64,000 nucleotides of DNA from Gordionus sp. m RMFG-2023 (lineage: Eukaryota > Nematomorpha > Gordioida > Chordodea > Parachordodidae), in NCBI RefSeq assembly GCF_954871325.1, contig NC_088775.1, positions 61,667,561-61,731,560 of the forward strand. The letters run 5' to 3'. Under the pieces are notes generated by a model. That model did no database searches, had not been told where the DNA came from, and saw only the letters and a program-made list of their open reading frames with translations. Positions 57,901-64,000 of this stretch are shown here, in pieces; positions within the stretch are counted from its first letter, which is position 1; each line of letters begins with the position of its first letter. The position numbers and the translations under genes are program-made.

Positions 57901-60900
57901 TTTATATTAGTCAAGATCCTTTTTAGAACTGGAATTTTTTGATGTTTTCGCCATAATTATCAATTATTAACTTAGCTATTGATATTAGATTCAATATTTG
58001 ATCATAATTAGTTTTAAATTAAAAACTAATTATTTAACATCAGTAAAAAGGTAAAAAATGCGTTTTTTGGACCTTTAACCCCGATTATCTCCGCTAATAT
58101 AGTTGCTAATGCGCTAAAATTTTGTTTATCCGAAAATCTTGATTTTTTTGCTCATTTGACGAAAATCAAGATTTTCGGCCGACCCCTTTCATATTCGATA
58201 AAAAGTTGTAGACTGGTTATATATGTTCCCATTAGATTATAAACTAAATTTTAGCGCATTAGCAACTATATTAGCGGAGATAATCGGGGCTAAAGGTCCA
58301 AAAAAGACTTTTTTGCTTTTTATTGATGTTAAATAACTAGTTTTTAATTTTAAACTAAATATGATCAAATATTGAATCTAATATCAATAGCTAAGTTAAT
58401 AATTGATAAAATATGGGTCATCTTATGGTCAGTTGAAAACTTGAAATTAATATTTCGAAATGTATATGATCTCCGATTTTTAATTTTTTTAAGAAATATT
58501 ATCCGTTTAATATTTTTATAATAATTTCTTCAACAATTAGGATGGCTGGATATTTATTTAAAAAAATATTGCGATTTTTATACTTTGAAAAAATAGATGG
58601 CGCTATATATAATAGTTTTAATATGTTAAAATTCATTTTTTTATTGATTAAAAATATTTTAATGTATAATATATCATAAAATTGGATTATATAATTTTGT
58701 AAACCTTATTCCCCTGAGATTTTCGCAGGATAAAAAATTTTAATAATTTTTTTAATATTTCAATGTAAATTAAAAAATCCGACTAGCACACGAACAAAAA
58801 AGCAGGATTAAAGGAGTGCAAAAAAATTATTAAGGGAAAAATCGAAAATCACATTAATTACCAGGCCTACCCCCCCCCCCCCCCAGACTAAGTCATACCC
58901 ATCAAGATCAAGAATATTATGAAATTGTAATTATCTTAAATTATTAAAATAACCAGATATAAAGAAAATTTCGAAGATTTTGAAAAATTTTTTAAGCAAT
59001 AAAAATAAACAAAATTATAGTTCTGATGAAATAAGCCGACTCATGCCTGGAATAAAAGATTGTATATCTGTTAAAGGCGAGAAAGAATCAGTCCAAAGAC
59101 TTATATTAAATAAGCGTAAATAAATATTCAAGATGTTTAAGGAAGAATACCCAAATATATCAATTGGATTCTATAAATTTGCCGAACTTAGACCAAAAAA
59201 CTGTATTTTAGTTGGAGCTAGTGGCACACACACTGTTTGTGTCTGCGCCATTCATCAGAATGTGAAATTAATGACAAATGTAGAAAAATTTAAAAGATGG
59301 GGAATTTTTAACAATTCTAGATTATTCTGAGAATTATTCCTTCATTTTACAAGATGAAGTTCAGGGATTTCATTGGAACAACGTGCAGGCCACTATACAT
59401 CCATTTGTAGCATATTATAAATTTGGAGAATTAAAAAATATAAATTTTGTTATTTTATCCAAATTTAATTCTAAACCAGAAAAAATAATATATTTTTCAG
59501 ATGAAGCCGCATCTCAATATAAGAATCGCAAAATTTTTCTGAACATATGCCTTCATAAATACGATTTTAATATTCCTGCTGAATGGCATTTCTTTGCCAC
59601 TGCTCACGGCAAAAATGCAAGTGACGGTATCGGAGGAACTGTCAAAAGATTAGTTGCCAGAGCTAGTCTTCAATGGCCAAATAAAAATCAAATCCTAACC
59701 TCATTAGAATTATATAATTATGCTAAAGAAAATATTAATGGATTCCATTTGAATATGTATCCAATCAAGAATATATCGAAGAGGAATTAGCCCTTCATAA
59801 AAGATTTAATTCTGCACTGCTCATACATGGGACCCAAAAAATTCACGGGATTATTCTCATTGATCAAAATAAACTAAAAACCAAAATATATTCTAATTCC
59901 AAAAAATATAATATAAAACAAGTTCCGTTTTTAAATGAGAAAATTATATTTTAAAATATTAATGGATATATAACATGTGTATATGATGATATATGGTGGT
60001 TAGGATATATAATCGATAAAAGTTATACAAATGTAAATCCGATTTTTACACCCTTGTGGACCTTCAGCCTCATTTAAATTTCCTCTGAAAGATAATATTT
60101 TAGTGTTGCCTAAATCTCATATTCTCTCGCTGGTCAATCCTTCTACTCCCACCAGTCGAACATATATATTATCTGCTGAAGAATCTCACAAGCTAGCCAG
60201 GCTTTGTATTCCTTTAGATGAAGTAAGATTTAATTAATTTATAAACTATCTTAATTAGGCAAAATTTGTGAAGATTTTAAAAAGTTATAATCTGAATAAC
60301 AAATAATATATATAATGCACATTGTAATCGATTTAGTATGATATATATACATTAAAATATTTTTAATCAATAAAAAAAATAAATTTTAACATATTAAAAC
60401 TATTATATATAGCGCCATCTATTTTTTTAAAAAGTATAATAATTGCAATATTTTTTTAAATAAATATCCAGCCATGCGAATTGTTGAAGAAATTATTAAA
60501 AAAATAGTAAACGGATAATATTTCTTAAAAAAAGTAAAAATCGGAGATCATATACATTTCGAAATATTCATTTCAAGTTTCAACTGACCATAAGATGACC
60601 CATATTTTATCAAAAATTAATTTTGATGTTTTCGCCATAATCATCAATTATTAACTTAGCTATTGATATTATATTCAATATTTGATCATATTTAGTTTAA
60701 AATTAAAAACTAGTTATTTAACATCAGTAAAAAGCAAAAAAAGACGTTTTTTAGACCTTTAACCCCGAATATCTCCGCTAATATAGTTGCTAATCGGCTA
60801 AAATGTTGTTTATAATCTAATGGGAACATATATAACCAGCCTACGATTTTTCATCGAAATCGAAAGGGGTCAGCCGAAAAGTGATTGATTTGACATGGAA

Positions 60901-62689
60901 TGACCCGCAATGACCCTATATCAATACAACAATGATGTTGATCAACATTAGAATAAAAGTGTATAAATATTAAAATTATTTTTGATTTGTTACCATCTAA
61001 CTGATCTTCAATTTTTTTGATATTTGATATATATAGATGTCACAATTTTGGACTCAAAGGCCAATATCTGGTTCTGTTTAAACTATTTAAACACCATTTA
61101 TAAATATGATATAGGGTTGGCAAAATTCACAAATTTTTTATGAAAATAAAAATAATCAATTTTTTTTGATTAAGCGATTAATAAAATATTTTTTAAAAAT
61201 ATACCCTAGAGGAAAATAATTCCTGAGGCAACATGCATTTATTTTATAATATTAAATATCTATTTCACTGTTATACCTAAACCATTGTTAAATTAGCATT
61301 TAAGACTCAAAAAATTACAATATAAAATAAAATTTTAATCTTATAAATATGTTTAACTATTTTAAATTTTAATGTTGATAATATTTGATTATTTTATACA
61401 TTTTTACATAAACAAGAATCAAAATTAAAAAATCTAATAATTATTTAAAATAAAGGACAATTGGTTTAAATAAAATTTATTTAATCATTCCAACTGTACC
61501 ATACTACATTTTTATTTAAAAATGGATGATTTCACCTAGAATCATCTAGGTGTTATACGAAATGTAAAGGTCTTTATAGTCTAATCCAGATAGACTCTGA
61601 GAAAATGGCCCAGCCTTATATATTAAATATCAGAGACCTGAAAAGGCACAATAACAAACAACCTGATCCGGGTTCATTCTTAACCTGTCCCAAGTTTATT
61701 AATTTTTAGCTCTACCTGGGTATCTAAAATGTGATTCCTCAGGATGTCTGTGGTAGTAAATAAATTATTAAATGTTCCATAAGGTGTATTTTGAAATAAT
61801 TGATAAAATTTAAATATATCATCATATTAAGCCATAGTAAAAAAAAGTTGGATTTATCTCAGATTATAGTTAAAGTAACATATCATATATCAAATTTTTT
61901 TCAAAAGTATTTAATTTAAAATTACCAAAAAAAATAATAAAAGAACTAAAATTTATTGTCAAGCTCAAAAAATTTAACATGAATCTAAAAAAACTTATTT
62001 TCAAACGTGATGAATTAAAATAAAAATTTTAATTCTACATCAAGATGTTGGCTAAAAATGTAAAGTTTTAGCAAATAAATAAAATTTATATAATGTTATT
62101 TTATGAAATGAAAAATATAATCTTTAATTCTAGCATTTAATTTCCATATTATCAAAATTTGTATAAAACATACTGGATTTGGGGCACAATTCCTGAACTT
62201 TCGATTGAAGGGGTTGCAGGAGTTATAGGGGTACCTGGAAAGAAATTAGAGCCTAGCATATTGCTACCAGGATTGCTATTAGGATTAGCAAAATTTAAAA
62301 ATTTTCCTGGTGTATACATATTATTTTTATTAGTAAATAGACCATAATTATTAGTATTTGCAGTAATAGAAGGATTAATAAATTCTTCTTCTGATTTATG
62401 AAATGATAAAATGGTGGCCTTTGGATCAGTATTATAAGAACTAAATGTTTGCAGTGAGGTTACTAAGTTTTTACTCTTGAAATTATTTTGATTTAGTAGT
62501 GGGTTTAAAATTTCATCATTTTTAGCACTTGAATTTAGCATGAGAATGGTATTTGCATACTCTGCTTGTACATGATTTTGTTTGATAACAGATTCAATTT
62601 TCTTTTTTTTGGTAAATTATTATTTATAAAAAATATATAATTACCTCATTAGGAGATTTAATAATACTAAAAGTTCTATTATTTTCCAT
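30828..62689 (-). CDS. TBP: TATA-box-binding protein (TBP), six exons, whole gene
   Basis: General transcription factor that binds and bends the TATA element and nucleates pre-initiation complexes of RNA polymerases I, II and III in the nucleus. Six exons, listed separately, sum to 993 nt and splice in frame to 330 residues plus stop; animal TBPs are of similar length. The N-terminal ~150 residues are Asn/Ser-rich without a long Gln run and end in [20 protein letters not shown], the conserved animal junction. The C-terminal core has both saddle repeats: repeat 1 with [19 protein letters not shown] and [16 protein letters not shown]; repeat 2 with [20 protein letters not shown] and [20 protein letters not shown]. 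It ends ILKGFRKC. The start is the first in-frame ATG of a short exon 1. All junctions are GT-AG. The gene spans 31.9 kb because one intron is 28,150 nt. Confidence 0.95.
31139..33341 (+). mobile_element. Decayed hAT (2,203 bp) in TBP intron 5
   Basis: Ends TAGAGCTGTGC and GCACAGCCCTA. The flanks GTTACAAC (31,131-31,138) and GTTATAAC (33,342-33,349) match at 7 of 8. Internal relics resemble the 13.4-kb hAT transposase: an [17 protein letters not shown] stretch near 31,390-31,430, then other fragments with many stops. It is not functional. The insertion explains most of the 2,411-nt intron. Confidence 0.75.
33411..33514 (-). CDS. TBP: TBP exon 5, start of second core repeat
   Basis: 104 nt after the acceptor AATTTTTTTAG. 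It encodes [20 protein letters not shown] then [14 protein letters not shown]. It ends TCT AG|GTTTTTTAAA, an unusually T-rich donor in phase 2. The following 2,411-nt intron contains a 2.2-kb hAT insertion, so the intron was only about 200 nt before it. Confidence 0.95.
33563..33626 (-). CDS. TBP: TBP exon 4
   Basis: 64 nt after the acceptor GTTTATAG. It encodes (S)[19 protein letters not shown] then FE, the long helix between the two saddle repeats. Glu stands where many animal TBPs have Pro (KLGFPAKF). It ends in GAG|GTAAAT, phase 0, before a 48-nt intron. Confidence 0.95.
33844..34023 (-). CDS. TBP: TBP exon 3, first core repeat
   Basis: 180 nt after the acceptor TTTCCCTAG. It encodes [20 protein letters not shown], then [20 protein letters not shown] and [16 protein letters not shown]. 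It includes the hydrophobic DNA-contact strand of repeat 1 and its Phe-bearing stirrup. A Cys replaces the Gly usual in VNLGCKLDL. The donor is AAAAG|GTAAAT in phase 2, and the next intron is 217 nt. Confidence 0.95.
34024..34480. other. Start of the 28-kb intron, AT-rich
   Basis: No gene or terminal motif recognised. Confidence 0.4.
34500..34850 (+). other. GC-richer island with unassigned open frames
   Basis: Less AT-rich than the surrounding intron. On the plus strand at about 34,590-34,745 a frame encodes [20 protein letters not shown] then [20 protein letters not shown] before a stop; on the minus strand there is an 86-codon frame over the same bases. Neither is recognised. A GGGAAAGGGGTAACCTTCCC near-palindrome lies at about 34,554. 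It could be an embedded gene fragment, a retrosequence or a small element. Confidence 0.25.
34983..35002. repeat. Poly-C tract
   Basis: A run of about 20 C, similar to the tracts inside CAGTGGC-type hAT ends at 44.8 and 46.4 kb, but with no hAT terminus recognised beside it. Confidence 0.8.
35003..35688. other. AT-rich intron sequence
   Basis: No gene or terminal motif recognised. Confidence 0.4.
36570..39205 (+). mobile_element. Long-TIR DNA transposon, copy 1 (left end missing)
   Basis: Homologous to 58,676-60,905 from AAAATTGGATTATATAA onward. The right terminus is CATGGAATGACCC preceded by TAAAAGTGATTGATTTGA. The right inverted repeat of about 500 bp (about 38,650-39,205) is kept; the left one is absent. 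It encodes a transposase-like protein. The superfamily is not certain: catalytic acids suggest a DDE-type enzyme, and Sola-like elements are one possibility I cannot test here. Confidence 0.65.
37037..38538 (+). pseudogene. Transposase-like protein of the long-TIR family (copy 1)
   Basis: Pieces in order: [39 protein letters not shown] with Cys pairs; [52 protein letters not shown] followed by [46 protein letters not shown] then [14 protein letters not shown]; and at the end [17 protein letters not shown] and [20 protein letters not shown]. The Asp in [13 protein letters not shown] and ACDGIGG are candidate catalytic residues. The protein type is one I know from many animal genomes as an unnamed transposon-associated protein. 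Breaks: a stop after AELRPKN, a frame change near 37,110, stops near 37,430 and 37,695, and a stop plus frame change after about 38,254. The longest unbroken run is 179 codons (37,715-38,254). Confidence 0.6.
39206..40130 (+). pseudogene. hAT transposase relic inside the 35.7-40.5 kb element
   Basis: Fragments on the plus strand include [20 protein letters not shown] and, near the end, [20 protein letters not shown] and [11 protein letters not shown]. The latter is the C-terminal dimerisation region of hAT proteins (ERxFSxxG). The N-terminal half would lie left of the nested transposon, near 36,100-36,500, where only short pieces can be read. Confidence 0.5.
41213..41325 (+). repeat. Local direct repeat
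   Basis: GCTGAAAAAGTTTAATGGAA followed by GAAAAGGAAA occurs twice, about 75 bp apart. The right arm has it once, so the duplication is specific to the left arm. Confidence 0.6.
41590..41692 (+). repeat. 19-bp tandem repeat
   Basis: ATTATTTATTTTTAGTAAA repeated about five times with almost no variation. Confidence 0.85.
42170..43960 (+). repeat. Forward GTGACAATTGTCAT tandem array
   Basis: About 12 units of roughly 115-120 bp (several shortened), each with GTGAAGATGTACC, GTGACAATTGTCATAATCG, TTTTGAATTTTTTTGA and GGTAAAAATATA...TGTAAA blocks. The 392-bp MITE at 43,103-43,494 lies inside one unit. Confidence 0.85.
43103..43494. mobile_element. GGCCCGG-rich hAT-type MITE (392 bp), inside the array
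   Basis: Left end TAAGTGATCTGCATCGGG, right end CTTTGCAGATCTCT. AGTGACAA flanks both sides (43,095-43,102 and 43,495-43,502) and is itself part of the array unit, which proves the boundary. The AT-rich centre is the same as in the copies at 7.6 and 23.7 kb. Confidence 0.85.
43975..44758 (+). mobile_element. hAT relic, interrupted by the CAGTGGC hAT
   Basis: A GGTTTTTAGCCCACGCCC terminus-like block opens the piece. Further on, hAT C-terminal fragments are legible in changing frames: [14 protein letters not shown], then a stop, then [17 protein letters not shown]. The continuation, [19 protein letters not shown], lies just beyond the inserted element at about 46,475-46,535. Several stops; old. 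Confidence 0.5.
44759..46467 (+). mobile_element. CAGTGGCGTAG-type hAT (1,709 bp) with C tracts at both ends
   Basis: Starts CAGTGGCGTAGGCATGGGGG and ends ATCCTGGCTACGCCACTG. A run of about 20 C lies about 35 bp inside the left end and one of about 18 C about 27 bp inside the right end. It splits the dimerisation domain of another hAT. No clean 8-bp TSD could be read (GTTGTGAT against TGTATGAG). Confidence 0.75.
44948..46047 (+). pseudogene. hAT transposase (ZMYM1-like lineage), 5'-truncated
   Basis: The N-terminal part is missing. Readable pieces are [20 protein letters not shown] (the core TRW-like region), then [42 protein letters not shown]-like repeats, and the C-terminal signature [12 protein letters not shown] then [20 protein letters not shown] and [16 protein letters not shown], ending [11 protein letters not shown]. 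This C-terminus is typical of hAT proteins related to ZMYM1 and P52rIPK. Breaks: a stop after IYEK (45,385) and frame changes near 45,600 and 45,890. A short direct repeat (CCCTTATTGATACATTTTTA) at about 45,505-45,550 may have shifted the frame. Confidence 0.7.
46540..47500. other. AT-rich interior of the foldback element
   Basis: No gene recognised. A CCCCCCCC tract lies at about 47,253. Confidence 0.4.
47600..48215 (+). pseudogene. MULE (MuDR-type) transposase C-terminal fragment
   Basis: Plus-strand pieces: [53 protein letters not shown], then in the next frame [40 protein letters not shown] and [20 protein letters not shown]. The FPPExWNV ... TNNxCEGW ... PSxW order is the hallmark of the C-terminal part of animal MULE transposases. 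The catalytic DDE half upstream is not visible. Breaks: one frame change near 47,895 and stops after RRVGS-like residues. It is cargo or an older insertion inside the 9.16-kb element. Confidence 0.7.
48216..49289. other. AT-rich stretch with a C tract and a small GC-richer patch
   Basis: A C tract at about 48,879-48,895 and a patch at about 48,985-49,100 (GTGTGAACCCCGGTCTTTTC; ACCCAAACCACGGGTCTGGG) stand out. Possibly a small unclassified element; no gene recognised. Confidence 0.35.
49290..50110 (-). repeat. Reverse GTGACAATTGTCAT tandem array
   Basis: About seven units of the ~110-118-bp repeat read on the minus strand, mirroring 42,170-43,960. Together they give the element its foldback symmetry. 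Confidence 0.85.
50395..50574. repeat. GAGTCGACTTGAGTTCACGA repeats at the right end of the foldback element
   Basis: Units of about 30 bp (CAAGTCGACTTGAGTTCACG) repeated four to five times, each containing the palindrome AAGTCGACTT, next to the terminus at 50,574. Confidence 0.7.
50583..51872 (-). mobile_element. CAGTGGC-type hAT piece in the left arm
   Basis: On the minus strand the terminus CAGTGGCATAGGCATGGGG begins at 51,872. The transposase N-terminal segment [17 protein letters not shown], then [14 protein letters not shown], is legible in the undamaged right-arm version at about 56,765-56,875. It matches the LPGVRG-type motif of ZMYM1-like hATs. The 9.16-kb element inserted just inside this coding segment. 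Confidence 0.6.
50780..51530. repeat. Four ~200-bp tandem repeats
   Basis: AAAGGAAATTTATGCTACTA recurs at about 50,795, 51,002, 51,204 and 51,404 within units that also hold AATCTATAATGAAATACTTT and TTCACCTCTAATAAAATGAT. The right arm has three units. Related single-copy sequence lies near the 3' end of the 44.8-46.5 kb hAT, so the unit is hAT subterminal DNA that has been amplified. Confidence 0.75.
52085..53831 (+). pseudogene. BED-finger hAT transposase in the left arm
   Basis: Begins with a BED finger ([40 protein letters not shown] then H). Next come [35 protein letters not shown] and [20 protein letters not shown], then [20 protein letters not shown] and [17 protein letters not shown]. 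After an intron at about 53,084-53,123 come [16 protein letters not shown] and [16 protein letters not shown]. The C-terminal domain includes [40 protein letters not shown] and [16 protein letters not shown]. The last 151 codons (53,376-53,831) are unbroken. Breaks: stops near 52,438 and frame changes near 52,500 and 52,645. The right arm reads through part of this region without a break. Confidence 0.8.
54231..54483. other. Spacer at the centre of the palindrome
   Basis: About 250-300 bp of sequence not mirrored on the other side. No gene recognised. Confidence 0.6.
54484..57249 (-). mobile_element. TAGGCCTA-family hAT, right-arm copy (minus orientation)
   Basis: TAGGCCTACAAAAAACGAAT at 54,484 and ATTATTCGTTTTAGGCTTA at about 57,232-57,250 mark its ends. 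Transposase pieces on the minus strand at 54,689-55,700 are nearly identical to the left arm. It carries a CAGTGGC-type hAT piece starting at about 55,769 (CAGTGGCATAGGCATGGGGG). Confidence 0.65.
54689..55530 (-). pseudogene. hAT transposase, right-arm copy, C-terminus deleted
   Basis: From right to left: BED finger ([20 protein letters not shown]), a region with [20 protein letters not shown], and then an unbroken 132-codon frame (55,087-54,689) from [20 protein letters not shown] through [20 protein letters not shown] to [11 protein letters not shown]. It stops where about 1.06 kb present in the left arm is missing; the breakpoint joins CCTATGAAAT to AACGTTATATG. The unbroken part keeps the frame that is broken in the left arm near 52,645, so the two arms have decayed independently since duplication. 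Confidence 0.75.
57565..57944 (-). pseudogene. hAT C-terminal relic beside the palindrome edge
   Basis: On the minus strand at about 57,720-57,600, [20 protein letters not shown] resembles the ERxFSxxK dimerisation motif of hAT proteins. It follows a terminus shared with the 35.7-40.5 kb hAT but is not the same sequence as that element's C-terminal region, so the two elements share ends but differ inside. Confidence 0.4.
57945..58135 (+). mobile_element. Truncated right terminus of a third long-TIR transposon
   Basis: Reads like about 38,930-39,115 (TTCGCCATAATTATCAATTA ... CGCTAATATAGTTGCTAATG) and stops abruptly before the last ~90 bp. It lies head to head with the left TIR of copy 2, giving a palindrome centred at about 58,165 that includes AAAATCTTGATTTT and AAAATCAAGATTTT. 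Confidence 0.6.
58150..60906 (+). mobile_element. Long-TIR DNA transposon, copy 2 (both ends present)
   Basis: Inverted repeats of about 500 bp: left about 58,190-58,670, right about 60,345-60,880. Shared stretches include AGATGGCGCTATATATAATA / TATTATATATAGCGCCATCT and TATATATGTTCCCATTAGAT. The right end is CATGGAATGACCC. The interior is the same as copy 1 with two internal deletions of about 330 and 72 bp. A C tract lies at about 58,871. No confident TSD. Confidence 0.7.
59133..60240 (+). pseudogene. Transposase-like protein of the long-TIR family (copy 2, internally deleted)
   Basis: Starts [20 protein letters not shown] without the stop seen in copy 1 and runs through [20 protein letters not shown]. 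The Cys-rich and WITVDR segments are deleted. It resumes with [19 protein letters not shown], then directly [40 protein letters not shown] and [18 protein letters not shown]. Note ASDG where copy 1 has ACDG. Frame changes occur near 59,330 and 59,740. The last part (59,740-60,240, including [16 protein letters not shown]) is nearly identical to copy 1. Confidence 0.6.
60907..62173. other. 5' part of the 28-kb TBP intron
   Basis: AT-rich; no gene seen. A decayed MITE end may lie at about 61,630-61,690 (CAGAGACCTGAAAAGGCAC followed by CTGATCCGGG), similar to the 29,666 terminus. Confidence 0.4.
62174..62601 (-). CDS. TBP: TBP exon 2, N-terminal domain
   Basis: 428 nt encoding the low-complexity N-terminal region, with Asn, Ser, Thr and Pro prominent ([39 protein letters not shown]). 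It ends ATC CA|GTATGT, a phase-2 junction. The base A that starts exon 3 completes Gln, giving [14 protein letters not shown] across the intron exactly as in animal TBPs. That exact fit over 28 kb is the main evidence that this distant exon belongs to the gene. Confidence 0.92.
62645..62689 (-). CDS. TBP: TBP exon 1
   Basis: Fifteen codons from ATG ([15 protein letters not shown]), ending in the donor GAG|GTAATT in phase 0. The following intron is only 43 nt (62,644-62,602) and ends in a poor acceptor, AAAAAAAAG. If that intron is not used, the ATG at 62,541 inside exon 2 is an alternative start. Confidence 0.7.
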
Positions 62690-62724
62690 TATATTATTAA
62701 GGAATATCTCGTCAATCGCCACTT

Positions 62725-62743
62725 CTTATAAATTCCTGATTGG
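62725..62743 (-). promoter_or_regulatory. Candidate TBP core promoter (CCAAT and TATA-like)
   Basis: Upstream of the ATG on the minus strand, AGCCAATCAG (CCAAT at 62,743-62,739) is followed closely by TTTATAAG (62,732-62,725). This is a plausible CCAAT plus TATA-like pair, but the two are unusually close to each other and to the ATG, so the 5' leader would be very short. Inference only. Confidence 0.3.
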
Positions 62744-64000
62744 CTAATAATGGATATTTATTTTCTGAACTTCAATGAATTTAATTAGTGGTTATTTGAG
62801 TTTTTTTTAAAATAATTTTATTGAACTTCAATGAATTTATTATCAATTATATATTAGATTTTTTTTTACTCATTATATTTAACCTGACAATCCAATTAAA
62901 TTCTTATTTTAAATTAGGCTGAATTCATATATTTTTTCTTTATTATGTAAAATAAATATTATTGAAAAGTGTAATCATTGTGGGACACATTATCCTGGAC
63001 CCGTCCCAGCTTCAAATAATCGTAGCAGAAGATTTATTAATATATAATGTAACAAAAACCTTTAATCATAAGGTATTTGATCACATGACTTCTTTACCTG
63101 AATTTATGAAATTTAGATGAATACCAGATGATTCCATTTATCGTAAATTTTTCTAGGTTATCAGTTGGATCTATATTATTATTCTTGTAAAATAATGTGA
63201 TATGCGATTAATAAAATTTATTTAGGCTTTTTGCTATTTTGTCTTTATATTTTCTAGTTGGAGTTTTATATCGAAAATGTTATAGGCGACACTCTGGTTA
63301 TGAAATTCTTCCAAACCATGATTTTTGGGTGGATTTACCATTTTTAATAAGAGTTATTATGAATATTAAATTAATATATTAATTTATTTAGTAGGATGGA
63401 TATATGTATATGGTTAGAGGTTGTCAGGTTGAACCTTTTTACGACCAGATATAATCTCAGATATTTACTAATTTGTGTAGTTCTTAATTTTTTCAGTTAT
63501 ATATGCCCGAATATTTTATAATTTATATGTAATTATCTCAAGATTCATATTAATTGCCCTAGGTTCTAAATAACATTGTATATAATATAATAAAACTTTT
63601 AAAGAATTACTTATATATTAGTTAATTGTCTTTAGTTATAGAATTATGAATTATAAATACACAAGACATTTTTGATAAAATTAATTCTTTTCACTCATAG
63701 TGATATTAATTTTAATTAGATTATCTTTTATATGATATCTAAGCTATCCTTTATACTTTGTGGAGACAATATAGTGACTTGGGGAAAAATTTAAGGTAAA
63801 TGATTATGAGAGGGGCCTTTTTTTGGGCAGGCATGTTTAAAAAGCTAAGCTTGTTATTTAAACTTCATTTTTTTAAGAAGTAAGAAAATAAAAAAAATTA
63901 TGTATACAATTTAATTAATGAATTGAGTGGAGAGAGATTTGGATAGGTTTAATAAGTATTTTCTCTGAAATTTGATGATGTATGTTAACAACAAATAATT
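62744..64000. other. Upstream flank of TBP
   Basis: AT-rich. A 20-bp direct repeat (GAACTTCAATGAATTTA) occurs at about 62,768 and 62,823. No gene, RNA gene or transposon end could be supported. Confidence 0.4.

Noticed and set aside
62159-62347. Plus-strand 62-codon frame rich in Gly and Pro
   Set aside because: Antisense of TBP exon 2.

Overview
This is a very AT-rich nuclear window from an animal (or a close relative of animals). The call rests on the one host gene that can be read without doubt, a TATA-box-binding protein (TBP) of metazoan type on the minus strand. I cannot place the species. Everything else is dominated by transposable elements, mostly hAT superfamily DNA transposons with 8-bp target-site duplications (TSDs), often inserted into one another.

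Layout. 1-0.7 kb: a possible retroelement end and an unresolved minus-strand reading frame. 1.26-1.91 kb: a decayed hAT-like element. 3.3-8.9 kb: exons of an unrecognised plus-strand host gene whose 4.5-kb intron holds a 1.1-kb hAT derivative and a 368-bp MITE. 9.9-16.7 kb: a Ty3/gypsy-type fossil inserted in a ~110-bp tandem array, with a nearly whole multi-exon hAT in one of its LTRs. 17.9-25.9 kb: hAT pieces and a second gypsy-type fossil, one of whose LTRs was hit by a 2.7-kb foldback element and a MITE. 26.3-28.8 kb: a hAT with perfect 8-bp TSDs. 29.7-30.5 kb: a MITE with another inside it.

30.83-62.69 kb is the TBP gene, transcribed right to left. Six exons total 993 nt and join in frame to a 330-residue protein. 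The intron between the N-terminal region and the core is 28,150 nt; others in the same gene are 43 and 48 nt. The long intron holds a 4.8-kb hAT composite (35.7-40.5 kb), a large imperfect palindrome (arms about 40.4-54.2 and 54.5-57.6 kb), a 9.16-kb foldback element inserted into the left arm (41.4-50.6 kb), and two copies of a DNA transposon with inverted repeats of about 500 bp (36.6-39.2 and 58.1-60.9 kb). The right arm of the palindrome keeps the unoccupied target site of the 9.16-kb element, so the order of events can be read.

The host genes do not form an operon or pathway. The common theme is repeated hAT insertion into introns and into older elements. Foldback elements, a 190-bp mini-element and one nearly whole hAT share the termini AGTGTTGTTAAA, so one transposase may have moved very different cargoes. 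No CRISPR array, rRNA, convincing tRNA or bacterial-type operon was seen.
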